DNA of 55,793 nt, taken from Acidobacteriota bacterium. Its GTDB lineage: Bacteria; Acidobacteriota; Polarisedimenticolia; J045. Every line of letters starts with the position of its first letter. Within the stretch, counting starts at the first letter, position 1. The notes under the pieces are model-generated. The model searched no databases, was not told the origin of the DNA, and saw only the letters and a list, made by a program, of their open reading frames with translations. The DNA lies in NCBI GenBank assembly GCA_025456425.1, contig JALOKP010000003.1, positions 1-55,793 of the forward strand, in the 5' to 3' direction. Both the position numbers and the translations under genes were made by a program. Below are positions 1 through 9,902 of the stretch, one piece after another.

Positions 1-1559
1 TGACCGGCACCGCCGAGACCGAGGCCAGCGAGTTCGCCGAGATCTACAAGCTCGACGTGATGGTGATCCCGACCAACCAGCCGATGGTCCGCGACGACTA
101 CGCCGACGCGATCTTCCGCACCGAGGACGCCAAGCAGCGCGCGGTCGTCGAGGAGATCAAGGAACTGCACGAGAAGCGCCAGCCGGTGCTGGTCGGGACG
201 ACCTCGATCGAGAAGTCGGAGAAGATCTCGGAGCTGCTGCGCAGGAAGGGGGTCCCGCACGAGGTGCTGAACGCCCGGCACCACGCGCGCGAGGCCGAGA
301 TCGTGGCCCAGGCCGGCCGGCTCGGCGCGGTCACGATCGCGACCAACATGGCCGGCCGCGGAACCGACATCCTGCTGGGCGGCAATGCGGAGTACCTGGC
401 CCGCTCGCTGGCGCTGGAGGCGACCGGCCGGCCGTGGGCCGAAAACACGCCGGAGGAGCAGCAGCAGGCGCTGGCGAGCGCGAGGGAGCGAACAGCGCGC
501 GACCACGAGGAGGTCGTGCGGCTGGGCGGCCTGCACATCATCGGGACCGAGCGGCACGAGGCCCGCCGGATCGACAACCAGCTCCGGGGCCGCGCCGGGC
601 GCCAGGGCGACCCCGGCGCCTCGCGCTTCTACCTCTCGCTCGAAGACGAGCTGATGAAGCGCTTCGCCTCGTGGCTGATGGAGAAGGCCCTGACCGAGGC
701 CGACGACGTCCCGATCGAGTCGGGGATGGTGAGCAAGGCGATCGAGCGGGCCCAGAAACAGGTCGAGGCCCAGAACTTCTCGATCCGGAAGCAGCTGCTC
801 GAATACGACGACGTCCAGAACAAGCAGCGGCGAGAGGTCTACGCCCTGCGGCGCGAGATCCTCGACGGCGGCGACCAGCGGGAGTTCGTGATGACCAAGG
901 CGCGCGAGCTGCTCGCGGAGCTGGTCGACGAGCACATCCCGGCCGACCCGGACGTCGAGACCCGGCCGGAGGAACTGGCGGCCCAGATCCTGCACTTCTA
1001 CGGCTTCGAGCCGTCGAAGGAGGGGATCGAGATCGAGCAGCTCGGGCGCGACGAGCTGACCCGTACGCTGTGGTCGACGATCGAGCGGCGCTACGAGACC
1101 AAGGAGCGGCACGTCGGCCTCGAGCGGATGCGCGATTTCGAGCGCTACGTGATCCTGCAGCTGATCGACCACCAGTGGAAGGATCACCTGCTGGCGCTCG
1201 ATCACCTCAAGGAGGGGATCCACCTGCGGGCCTACGCGCAGAAGGACCCCAAGATCGAGTACAAGCGCGAGTCCTTCGAGCTCTTCGGCGAGATGAAGCA
1301 GCGGATCGAGGACGAGCTGGTCCGCTACCTGATGATCGTCCAGATCATGAGCCAGGAGGAGCAGGAGCGGGAGGAGGAGCGCCGCCGCCGCGAGCAGGAG
1401 GCGATCTTCCAGGCCGCGTCGCGCTCGCGGGCCGGCGAGGAGGCGAAGCAGGCCCAGACAGTGCCACGGGGCGGTGGCCTAGCCCGGCGGGGACCCGCGG
1501 GCCCCGCTACGCTGCCTCGCGCGCCAGCGCCTCGATCGGGTCGAGCCGGGCGGCCTTGA
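1..1559 (+). CDS. secA: Preprotein translocase ATPase SecA, C-terminal part
   Basis: The frame is already open at base 1 (reading MTGTAETEASEF from the window edge), so the 5' half lies outside. SecA is the cytoplasmic ATPase that drives secretory proteins through SecYEG. Visible parts are nucleotide-binding domain 2 (TTSIEKSEK, TNMAGRGTDI, and the helicase-like QLRGRAGRQGD) followed by the helical scaffold/wing region (DHQWKDHLLALDHLKEG) and an acidic Glu/Arg-rich linker. The usual C-terminal zinc-binding SEC-C motif is absent. After EEAKQAQ (about base 1459) the frame runs into low-complexity sequence that overlaps the convergent permease gene by 53 bases. A remnant reading QCHGAVA-stop sits in another frame at 1459-1482, suggesting a frame-breaking deletion or an assembly error. 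Identity is certain; the true C-terminus is not. Confidence 0.95.
   Translation, partial: TGTAETEASEFAEIYKLDVMVIPTNQPMVRDDYADAIFRTEDAKQRAVVEEIKELHEKRQPVLVGTTSIEKSEKISELLRRKGVPHEVLNARHHAREAEIVAQAGRLGAVTIATNMAGRGTDILLGGNAEYLARSLALEATGRPWAENTPEEQQQALASARERTARDHEEVVRLGGLHIIGTERHEARRIDNQLRGRAGRQGDPGASRFYLSLEDELMKRFASWLMEKALTEADDVPIESGMVSKAIERAQKQVEAQNFSIRKQLLEYDDVQNKQRREVYALRREILDGGDQREFVMTKARELLAELVDEHIPADPDVETRPEELAAQILHFYGFEPSKEGIEIEQLGRDELTRTLWSTIERRYETKERHVGLERMRDFERYVILQLIDHQWKDHLLALDHLKEGIHLRAYAQKDPKIEYKRESFELFGEMKQRIEDELVRYLMIVQIMSQEEQEREEERRRREQEAIFQAASRSRAGEEAKQAQTVPRGGGLARRGPAGPATLPRAPAPRSGRAGRP
1488..1506. terminator. GC hairpin between convergent secA and permease genes
   Basis: CGGGG at 1488-1492 pairs with CCCCG at 1502-1506, with further CCC/GGG pairing inside. 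It lies just after the remnant secA stop (1480-1482) and just before the permease stop codon (1507). The position fits a shared terminator, but neither side has a T-tract, so this is weak. Confidence 0.3.
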
Positions 1560-2748
1560 TCGCCGGGTAGATCCCGGAGGCGAGTCCAACCAGTCCGCAG
1601 ACTGCCAGGGCGAGCAGCGCCGAGACCGGGGACCAGGCGACCTCCCAGCCCGACGCCCAGCTGATCAGCGCCGCCAGGCTCACGCCCGCCGCCACGCCGG
1701 CCAGCCCCCCCAGCGCGGTGATCGTCAGCGCCTCGACCAGGAACTGGTCCCGGATGTCGCGCCGCCGTGCCCCGACCGCGCGCCGGATCCCGATCTCGCG
1801 CGTCCGCTCCAGGACGTTGGCGAGCATGATGTTCATGATCCCGATCCCGCCGACGAGCAGCGAGATCCCGGCGATCGAGGCCATCACGAGGTTGAAGATC
1901 CGCTGGGTACGGCGGTGCTGCTCGAGCAGCGCCTCGGGGACTACCAGCGCGAAGTCGTCGACCCCGCGGTGCCGCGTCTCGAGCAGCCGGGAGAGCGAGA
2001 GCGCGGCGTCGCGCGGCGCGACGCCCGGGGCGATCTCGACCTGGAACTGGTCGAGCTCGTCCTCCAGCGGCTTGAAGCGGAAGCGCTTGAGGGCGGTCCT
2101 GACCGGGGTGTAGATGTCGTTCTGCGCGCCGCTCAGGCGGACCCCCTGGAATTCCTCCCGGCTCAGCCGGCGGTCGGCCAGCACCCCGACGACCGTGAAC
2201 CAGAGGTGGTTGACCTTGACCGCGCGCCCCACCGGGTCCTCGTGGCCGAACAGGTCGTAGGCGGCGCGCGGGCCCAGCACCGCGACCTGGGCGTAGGTCT
2301 CGTCGTCGTAGGGCGCCAGCAGGCGTCCCGAGCGGACCGCAAGGTGCGTCAGCGCGAAGTAGGCGGGGGAGACGCCGACCACGCGGGCGTCGGACTGTCC
2401 CCGCTCGCTGAACAAAGAGTAGATGGCGACTTCCTTGACCGCGGCGTGGCGGGCCAGGAAGGGGAGCGTGTCGCGCGCCGCCTCGAGGTCGCGCAGCGTC
2501 AGCCCCAGCGACCGTTCGCGCGACTCCCGCCGCTTCTCGTCGGGCTGCTCTTTCGACTCGGCGATGATCGTGGAAAGGCCCATCGTCTCGATCAGGCGCA
2601 GCGCCTCCCGCTCGGCTCCCGCGCCGACCGAGAGCATCGAAACCACCGCGCCCACCCCGAACACCATCCCCAGCAGCGTGAGCAGGGTCCGGAGCTTGCG
2701 GACCCGCAGCTCGGCGAGCGCCTGGCGGATGGCGGCGGCAAGGTCCAT
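1507..2748 (-). CDS. MacB-type ABC transporter permease
   Basis: A 413-residue inner-membrane protein with the MacB/FtsX layout. There is one N-terminal transmembrane helix (about 20-42), a large periplasmic domain (about 45-280), and three C-terminal helices (about 284-310, 341-362, 375-395). The motif NVLERTREIGIRRAVGA after the second helix and the ending AIKAARLDPIEAL are typical of the family. Such permeases couple cytoplasmic ATP hydrolysis to mechanical work on periplasmic substrates or adaptors rather than carrying substrate across the inner membrane. It is the last gene of a five-gene operon, 7 bases after the adaptor gene at 2756-3946, and would pair with the ATPase at 6394-7083. 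No TolC-like gene is in the operon. Substrate unknown. Confidence 0.93.
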   Translation of the reverse strand: MDLAAAIRQALAELRVRKLRTLLTLLGMVFGVGAVVSMLSVGAGAEREALRLIETMGLSTIIAESKEQPDEKRRESRERSLGLTLRDLEAARDTLPFLARHAAVKEVAIYSLFSERGQSDARVVGVSPAYFALTHLAVRSGRLLAPYDDETYAQVAVLGPRAAYDLFGHEDPVGRAVKVNHLWFTVVGVLADRRLSREEFQGVRLSGAQNDIYTPVRTALKRFRFKPLEDELDQFQVEIAPGVAPRDAALSLSRLLETRHRGVDDFALVVPEALLEQHRRTQRIFNLVMASIAGISLLVGGIGIMNIMLANVLERTREIGIRRAVGARRRDIRDQFLVEALTITALGGLAGVAAGVSLAALISWASGWEVAWSPVSALLALAVCGLVGLASGIYPAIKAARLDPIEALAREAA

Positions 2749-2755
2749 CGGCGCC

Positions 2756-3946
2756 TCAGGCCCCGGGCTCGGCGAGCGCGACGCGCTCGCCCGCGGCGAG
2801 CCCCTCGACCACGACCGTGCGGGTCAGGCCGCGCGCCCCGAGCCGGACGGCGCGCCGGTCGAACCCGCTCCCGCCGGCGACGAAGACCCAGTTCTCGCCG
2901 CCGCGGCGGAACAGCGCCTGATTGGGGACCGAGACCGTCCCGTCGCTGCGCTCGACCACGATCCGCGCCGTCACTTCGCGCCCCGGCCGCATCACGGCGG
3001 CGTCGGTCGCGTCGAGCGCGAGCACGACCTGGAAGTACTTCACCGGGCTCCCGGCGTCGAGCGCCTGGGCCACCGCCTCCACGGTCTTGACCCTGGCCCC
3101 GAAGCGGCGGCCGGGCGCGGCGTCGATCTCGACCCGCGCCGCCTGCTCGGGGGCCAGTCCCGTCGCCTCCGACTCGAGCACGTGGACCTTCGCCTCCATC
3201 GCCGCCAGGTCGGGAAGCTCCCCGATCTTCATCCCGCCCCAGGCCGGCATCCCGATCCGGAAGCGCTCGCCGCGCCAGTTGCGGCCGTGCAGGAAGAATC
3301 CGTCGTGCGGGGCGGAGACCTCGAGGCTGCTCTTCGCGCGCGCCAGCTGGGCGATCCGCGTCTCCACCGTCCGCCGCTTCAACTCCAGCAGCTGCATGTC
3401 GGCGCGCTGCTTGTCCGCCTGGCGCGCCTGCCGCTCGGCCAGGATCCGCCGTTTCTCGGCCAGCCCCTCGACGCTCAACTGGGCGTCGATGATCTCGAAG
3501 CGCGAGAAGACCTCGGCATCGCGCGGCTGGAAGGCGCGGGCCTGTTCCATCTCCTGGTCGAGCCGCGCCAGTTCCCGCGCGGCCTGGCCCCGCTCCCGCG
3601 TGTGCTGCTCGCCGAGCGCCCGGATGTCGAGGTCGAGCTTGGCCGCCTCGCGCTCCGCATCCGCGAGTTGGCGCCGCAGCCCCTCGTCGTCGAACCGCGC
3701 GACGACCGCTGCGGCGGCGACCTTCTCGCCGTCGGGGGCGAGCCACGCGATCGAAAGCGAGGCCGGGACCTCGGGCACGGTGACCGGCGTGGCGCGGGCA
3801 GCCGCGAGCTGTCCGCGTGCGGGGACCTCGACCTGGAAGGTCGAGCGTTCGACCGCAGCGGTCGGCACGGTCGCGCCGCGCGGCCCGCACGCCACGGAGG
3901 CCAGTGCCAACGCGCCGAGGAACGCGCTGCGATGGCGGCCGGTCAC
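2756..3946 (-). CDS. Periplasmic adaptor (HlyD/MacA-like), third of three
   Basis: A 396-residue protein starting at GTG (3946), whose first bases form a GTGA overlap with the stop of the previous gene. The N-terminus is a signal sequence ending in a possible lipobox (SVAC, Cys20), so it may be a lipoprotein. The middle (about 100-190) is a charged coiled-coil hairpin, flanked by barrel/lipoyl-like segments (VSAPHDGFFLHGRNW and a GARVKTVEAV region), then the membrane-proximal segment with TVSVPNQALF. Membrane-fusion proteins of this type link an inner-membrane transporter to an outer-membrane channel. It lies between the second adaptor and the permease. The fold family is clear; partner specificity is inferred. 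Confidence 0.88.
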   Translation of the reverse strand: MTGRHRSAFLGALALASVACGPRGATVPTAAVERSTFQVEVPARGQLAAARATPVTVPEVPASLSIAWLAPDGEKVAAAAVVARFDDEGLRRQLADAEREAAKLDLDIRALGEQHTRERGQAARELARLDQEMEQARAFQPRDAEVFSRFEIIDAQLSVEGLAEKRRILAERQARQADKQRADMQLLELKRRTVETRIAQLARAKSSLEVSAPHDGFFLHGRNWRGERFRIGMPAWGGMKIGELPDLAAMEAKVHVLESEATGLAPEQAARVEIDAAPGRRFGARVKTVEAVAQALDAGSPVKYFQVVLALDATDAAVMRPGREVTARIVVERSDGTVSVPNQALFRRGGENWVFVAGGSGFDRRAVRLGARGLTRTVVVEGLAAGERVALAEPGA

Positions 3947-5166
3947 GGCGCCTCCTCGCCGTCCGGCAGCAGGACCGCGTCCCCGGCCTGCACGCCGGCC
4001 AGGACCTCGATCAGCGGCGGGGCCCGGCGCCCGAGCGTCACCGCCACCTCCTCGGCACCGCCGTCGCGCTGCAGCCGCAGCGCGGCCCCCCCGGCGCGGC
4101 CGCGCCGGACCGCGCGCTCGGGGACGACCGGCCGCGGCTCGGTCGCCGCCGCCAGGACGATCACCTCGGCCGCCATTCCCGGGCGCATGATCTCGGGGTC
4201 GGGGTTGTCGATCGCAATCCGCGCGTCGAACACGGTGCTCGGCTTCTCGGCGCTCTTGGTCCGGAAGACCCGCCCGAGCGACTCGATCCGGCCGCGGAAG
4301 AGCCGGTCCGGGTTGGCGTCGAGCCGCACCTCGACCGTCTGCCCGACCTTCACCAGCGCGGCGTCGGGCTCCGGGATCACGGCGTCGACCCGCATCCGCG
4401 AGAGGTCGGCGATCTCGACCAGCGGCATCCCGAACCAGACGTTGTCGCCGATCGCGACCTTCTTGCCTTCCCAGTTCGGGGTGTAGACCACGAAGCCCGC
4501 GCGCGGGGCGGTCACGGTGAGGCGGGCGACGGCCTGCTCCAGTTCCGCGACCACGCGCCGCTGTTCTTCCGTACGGCTGCGGGTCTGGCGCACGCTGGCC
4601 GCGAGGTTGTCCTGCTGGACTGCGATCTGTTCGCCGACCAGCCGCAGCTCCTCGGCCGCCAGCTGGTGGTCGAGCCGCTGGGTCGCCAGCTCGAGGCGCG
4701 CCACGATCTCCTCCGGGACCTCGAGCTTCTGCCGCGCGCGCGCCTCCTGCATCTCCAGGTCGGCCCGTTGCAGCTGCAGCCCGTCCAGCCGCTCCTGCTC
4801 CTCGAGCGAGACCTTCTCCAGCTCCTTCTCCGACTCGGCGAGCCGGGCGCGCGCGACGTCGAGCTGCTCGATCAGTTGGCGCGGGTCGAAACCGACGAGC
4901 GGCTGGCCGGCGGCGATCGGCTTCCCCTCCGGCGCCAGGCTGGTGACGGTGAAGTCCCACTGCCGGCTGACGATCGGCGGTCCGACCGAGAGGCTGTCGG
5001 AAGAGGCGAGTTGGCCCGAGGCCTTGACCCGGAACTCGAGCGCGCGCACTTCGACCGGAACGCTCCGGCCGGCGCCCCCGCCGCGGACGGCGCGCGCCCC
5101 GAAGGCCGCTGCCAGGCTCAGTACGCCCAGCGCCGCCAGCGCGGCGAGGCTACGCCGGCGGGACAT
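3943..5166 (-). CDS. Periplasmic adaptor (HlyD/MacA-like), second of three
   Basis: A 407-residue adaptor. The ATG at 5166 was chosen because it gives an Arg-rich N-terminus followed by a hydrophobic segment (residues about 5-24); a longer open frame upstream would only read through the preceding gene. No lipobox Cys is seen, so it is probably anchored by an N-terminal helix, unlike its two neighbours. A long helical hairpin (about 100-210, rich in Glu, Gln, Arg and Leu) is followed by a beta-barrel segment (GFVVYTPNWEGKKV, VDAVIPEPDAALVKVG) and a C-terminal domain with VVPERAVRR. It overlaps the previous gene by 17 bases and the next by 4, indicating co-translation. Confidence 0.88.
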   Translation of the reverse strand: MSRRRSLAALAALGVLSLAAAFGARAVRGGGAGRSVPVEVRALEFRVKASGQLASSDSLSVGPPIVSRQWDFTVTSLAPEGKPIAAGQPLVGFDPRQLIEQLDVARARLAESEKELEKVSLEEQERLDGLQLQRADLEMQEARARQKLEVPEEIVARLELATQRLDHQLAAEELRLVGEQIAVQQDNLAASVRQTRSRTEEQRRVVAELEQAVARLTVTAPRAGFVVYTPNWEGKKVAIGDNVWFGMPLVEIADLSRMRVDAVIPEPDAALVKVGQTVEVRLDANPDRLFRGRIESLGRVFRTKSAEKPSTVFDARIAIDNPDPEIMRPGMAAEVIVLAAATEPRPVVPERAVRRGRAGGAALRLQRDGGAEEVAVTLGRRAPPLIEVLAGVQAGDAVLLPDGEEAP

Positions 5167-6397
5167 CGTCGAGCCCGCCGAGCAGGACCATCCCCTCGGC
5201 CAGCGTGCCGTCGTCGGGGACGGCGAGGAACCGCGCATCGGCCCCGGAGGGCCGGACCTCGCGCTCGGCGGGGCCGCCGGCGGGCCGAGCCGGGGCTACG
5301 AGATAACGCCCGTCCCGGACCCGCACCGCGTCGATCGGCACCAGCAGCACGCCGGGTTGTGACGCGCCAAGAACCTCGGCCCGGACGCTCATCCCGGGCC
5401 GCGCGACGGCGGGATCGGGCGCGTCGATCGCGAGCACCACCCGGAACCAGCGCGAGCGGCCCCAGGTCTCGCGCTCCTCGCCGGCCGGGCTGACGCTGGT
5501 CACGCGACCCGGGAAGGCCCGCTCCGGGTAGGCGTCGAGCCGCAACTCGGCCGACAGGCCGGGCTCGATCCGGTGCGCGTCGGCCTCGTTGGTCCAGGCC
5601 TCGACCACCAGCGACGACGGGTCGGGGATCTCGGCGATCGTCTGCGACGGGGTCACCGTGTCTCCGGCCCGCACCTTGCGGTCGTACCAGGGGTGGTTGC
5701 CGTAGAGGACGCTTCCCGCCGTATCGGCGCGCAGCGTCATCGCTTCCAGGCTCGACTCGCTGCGCGCGAGCGACTCCTCGAGCGCCCGGATCTCCAGCTC
5801 GAGCCGGGCCAGCCGGGCCTGCTGCGCCCGTTCCTGGGTCGCGAGCCCGAGCAGCGCCTGATCCCGCCCGCGCACCGCGTCGTCGCGCTCGAGCTGGCGC
5901 TGGCGGTAGTCCTTGGAGCCGACCATCGTCTCCGGGACCTGGGCCTGCAGCTCGGCCTTCTCGAGCGCGATCGTCGCCCGGCGCAGTGCCAGCTCGGCCT
6001 CGATCCGGTCGCGGCGGCCGCTGGCAACCAGGACCTCGCGCTCCTGGCGCTTCCCTTCGAGGCTGAGCTGCAGGCTCTCGAGCTCGGCGCCGAGCGTCGC
6101 CGGATCGAGCCGGGCGATCGCGTCGCCGGGCCGAACCGGGGTCCCCTCGTCGATCAGCCACTTGAGGGTCATCCGCCAGCTGTTGGTGAACGGCGCCCGA
6201 TAGCGCGCGCCGCGCTGGGCGACCAGCGCGCCCGTGAGGAGCAGCCGCGGTTCGAGCGTCCCGCGACGGACGATCAGCGGGGCGTCCGGCCCGGCCTCGG
6301 CCGCGGGGGCGCCGTCGGCCGGGCGCGCCGGCCCGCCGCAGCCGGTCGCCAGCGCCAGCGCGGCCGCGAGGCCGACGGAGCGCAGCGCGCGCTTCAC
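5150..6397 (-). CDS. Periplasmic adaptor lipoprotein (HlyD/MacA-like), first of three
   Basis: A 415-residue protein with a lipoprotein signal peptide (ATGC, Cys20) followed by a Pro/Ala-rich stretch. The core has a biotinyl-lipoyl-like half motif ([16 protein letters not shown]), a coiled-coil hairpin (about 110-225), a second half ([20 protein letters not shown]), then a barrel with [13 protein letters not shown] and a membrane-proximal segment with [10 protein letters not shown]. It overlaps the ATPase gene by 4 bases (ATGA) and the second adaptor by 17. The shared phrase pattern (aromatic-rich loop, then GD or G-x-P, then an acidic strand) in all three adaptors suggests old duplication, but they are strongly diverged. 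Confidence 0.88.
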   Translation of the reverse strand: MKRALRSVGLAAALALATGCGGPARPADGAPAAEAGPDAPLIVRRGTLEPRLLLTGALVAQRGARYRAPFTNSWRMTLKWLIDEGTPVRPGDAIARLDPATLGAELESLQLSLEGKRQEREVLVASGRRDRIEAELALRRATIALEKAELQAQVPETMVGSKDYRQRQLERDDAVRGRDQALLGLATQERAQQARLARLELEIRALEESLARSESSLEAMTLRADTAGSVLYGNHPWYDRKVRAGDTVTPSQTIAEIPDPSSLVVEAWTNEADAHRIEPGLSAELRLDAYPERAFPGRVTSVSPAGEERETWGRSRWFRVVLAIDAPDPAVARPGMSVRAEVLGASQPGVLLVPIDAVRVRDGRYLVAPARPAGGPAEREVRPSGADARFLAVPDDGTLAEGMVLLGGLDDVPPA

Positions 6398-7083
6398 GGG
6401 CGGACGACCTCGTCGTCCAGGATCCGGCCGTCGCGGACGTGGATCACCCGCCGGGCGCGCGCCGCGACCTCGGGATCGTGCGTGACCAGCATCAGCGTCC
6501 GGCCGCGCGCGTTGAGCTGGGTGAGCAGCTCGAGGATCTCCGCCGCGGTGCGGCTGTCGAGGTTGCCGGTCGGCTCGTCGGCCAGCACCAGCGCGGGCTC
6601 GTTCACCAGCGCGCGCGCGATCGCCACCCGCTGGCGCTGCCCGCCCGACAACTCGTGCGGGCGGTGCCCGGTCCGGTCCGCCAGGCCGACCTCGGCCAGC
6701 ACCTGCTCGGCGCGGGTCGCGCGCGCCGGCGGCACGGGCCCGCCCGAGCGGGCGTAGCTCAACGGCAGCGCGACGTTCTCGAGCGCGGTCAGGCGCGGCA
6801 GCAGGTTGAAGCTCTGGAAGACGAACCCGATCTCCCGGTTGCGGATCGCCGAGAGCGCGTCGTCGTCGAGCGCGCCGACCTCCTGGCCGCGGAGCCGGTA
6901 GCTCCCCGAGGTCGGCCGGTCGAGGCAGCCGAGGAGGTTCATCAGGGTCGACTTGCCGGACCCGGAGGGACCCATGATCGAGACGAATTCTCCCTCGCCG
7001 ACGGCGAGGTCGACGCCGTCCAGGGCGCGGACCTCGCTGGATCCCATCCGGTAGGTCCTGGTCAGCGACTCGACCGCGATCAT
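6394..7083 (-). CDS. MacB/LolD-type ABC transporter ATPase
   Basis: A 229-residue cytoplasmic ATP-binding subunit. Walker A GPSGSGKS is at 38-45, the Q-loop FVFQSF around Gln90, the signature LSGGQ at 145-149, Walker B LVLADE at 165-170 followed by the family motif PTGNLDS, and the switch His at 202 (VTHD). This is the MacB/LolD/FtsE class, which works with four-helix permeases such as the one at 1507-2748. The ATG at 7083 gives the normal family length; the open frame extends far upstream only by chance. It heads the five-gene operon, with a TAGAAT -10 box 28 bases upstream. Confidence 0.95.
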   Translation of the reverse strand: MIAVESLTRTYRMGSSEVRALDGVDLAVGEGEFVSIMGPSGSGKSTLMNLLGCLDRPTSGSYRLRGQEVGALDDDALSAIRNREIGFVFQSFNLLPRLTALENVALPLSYARSGGPVPPARATRAEQVLAEVGLADRTGHRPHELSGGQRQRVAIARALVNEPALVLADEPTGNLDSRTAAEILELLTQLNARGRTLMLVTHDPEVAARARRVIHVRDGRILDDEVVRP

Positions 7084-7111
7084 CGGGGCCACCCCCCGGT
7101 GGAGAGGCGCC

Positions 7112-7117
7112 ATTCTA
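7112..7117 (-). promoter_or_regulatory. Candidate -10 box of the ABC/adaptor operon
   Basis: TAGAAT on the minus strand, 28 bases before the ATPase start. The same hexamer is found before guaB and mgtE. No convincing -35 is seen 16-18 bases upstream. Confidence 0.45.
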
Positions 7118-7239
7118 GTCGCGGCCTGCCGGCGGCGCCCGCCGCTTGCCGGCGGGGCGCGGCGGCACCAAGTTCGCCCCGTGCTCCGCCCGGGGCCGGG
7201 CCCGGCCCGGCGCTGCCGGGGGCGAAGCCGGGAGGCCGC

Positions 7240-8220
7240 ATGCCCCTGACCCTCGAAGTCATCGAATGGCGCCAGGACGACGGGACCGAGATCGTGCACC
7301 GCTTCGAGCCGGGCGGCGAGATCAAGCTCGGCGCGCAGCTCACCGTCACCGAGAACCAGTGGGCCGTCTTCTTCCGCGACGGCCGGGCGTACGACGCCTT
7401 CGAGGCCGGCCGGCACGTGCTCAGCACGGCCAACATCCCGCTGCTGGTCGAGCTGCTCAAGCTCCCCTACGGCGGGCGGACCCCATTCCGGGCCGATGTC
7501 TACTTCGTGGCCCGCAAGCTGTTCGCGGACCAGAAGTGGGGGACGCGCGAGCCGGTCGTCTTCCGCGACCCGCAGTTCGGGATGCTTCGGCTGCGCGCCC
7601 ACGGCCGCTACGCGATCCACGTCGTCGACCCGCGGCTGTTCGTCAACGTCCTGGTCGGCACCCTCGGCCGCTACACGACGGCCGAGCTCGAGGACTACCT
7701 GCGCGAGGTGATCGTCGCGCGGCTGAACGACGCGCTGGGCGAACTGGCGATCCCGCTGCTCGACCTGCCGCGCCAGTACGACGAGCTGGCCGAGGAGATT
7801 CAGCGCCGGGTGGCGCCGGACGTGGCGCGGCTCGGGTTGGCGCTGGCGGGCTTCTACATCGGCGCGATCGTCCCGCCCGAGGAGGTCGCCCGGGTGATCG
7901 ACGAGCGGAGCTCGATGGCCGCGGTCGGGCTGGAAGGCGACTACCTGCGCTTCAAGGCCGCGCGGGCGCTCGGCGACGCCGCCGCGGGCAGCGGGGGTGC
8001 GGCCGGCGAGGCGGCGGCGGGCGGGGCGGCGGCCGGAATGGGGCTCGGCGTCGGCGCCGGGCTCGGGATGGCGCTGCCGGGGATGCTGCGCGAACTGGCC
8101 GGGCCCGCTCCGGGAGCGACGGCAAGCGCCGTGGCCGCGCCGGCGTGCGCGCGCTGCCGCGGGGTGCTGCCGGCCGGCGCGCGGTTCTGTCCGCAGTGCG
8201 GAGCGCCGCAGGGCGGCTGA
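7240..8220 (+). CDS. SPFH-domain protein with C-terminal zinc ribbon (YdjI/virion-core-like)
   Basis: A 326-residue protein starting at ATG 7240, with GGAGG 4 bases upstream. Residues about 1-230 form an SPFH/band-7-like domain of the class annotated as virion core protein or YdjI. A Gly/Ala-rich low-complexity linker (about 245-290) leads to a C-terminal zinc ribbon with two CxxC knuckles (CARC and CPQC). The N-terminus has no signal peptide or clear membrane helix, so a peripheral cytoplasmic scaffold is likely. In other bacteria this family sits near PspA-type envelope-stress genes; here it stands alone between a divergent exporter operon and guaB. Function not known. Confidence 0.8.
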   Translation: MPLTLEVIEWRQDDGTEIVHRFEPGGEIKLGAQLTVTENQWAVFFRDGRAYDAFEAGRHVLSTANIPLLVELLKLPYGGRTPFRADVYFVARKLFADQKWGTREPVVFRDPQFGMLRLRAHGRYAIHVVDPRLFVNVLVGTLGRYTTAELEDYLREVIVARLNDALGELAIPLLDLPRQYDELAEEIQRRVAPDVARLGLALAGFYIGAIVPPEEVARVIDERSSMAAVGLEGDYLRFKAARALGDAAAGSGGAAGEAAAGGAAAGMGLGVGAGLGMALPGMLRELAGPAPGATASAVAAPACARCRGVLPAGARFCPQCGAPQGG

Positions 8221-8240
8221 TCGCGGCGCCGCCCGCCGGG

Positions 8241-9767
<1,527 letters not shown>

Positions 9768-9862
9768 GCCGGTCCCCGGCCCGCGCGCGCCGGGACCCGC
9801 CGGCTCCGTCCCCTCCGGCCGGCCCCGTCCCGTCACGCCCCCCGCGTTCGCGGTTCCCCGCC

Positions 9863-9880
9863 GGGAGGGTAGAATCTCCC
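9863..9880 (+). promoter_or_regulatory. Candidate -10 of mgtE inside an inverted repeat
   Basis: TAGAAT at 9870-9875, 27 bases before the mgtE ATG, is flanked by GGGAG (9863-9867) and CTCCC (9876-9880), which can pair. The -35 is unclear (TTCGCG at 9847-9852 would give a 17-base spacer). Confidence 0.4.
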
Positions 9881-9902
9881 AGTTTGGGCGGAGCCACGCG
9901 GA

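Noticed and set aside
1483..1559. C-terminal extension of SecA (about 25 residues) as a real domain
   Set aside because: It is low-complexity Pro/Arg/Ala sequence overlapping the convergent permease; a CHGA-stop remnant in another frame points to a lost tail.
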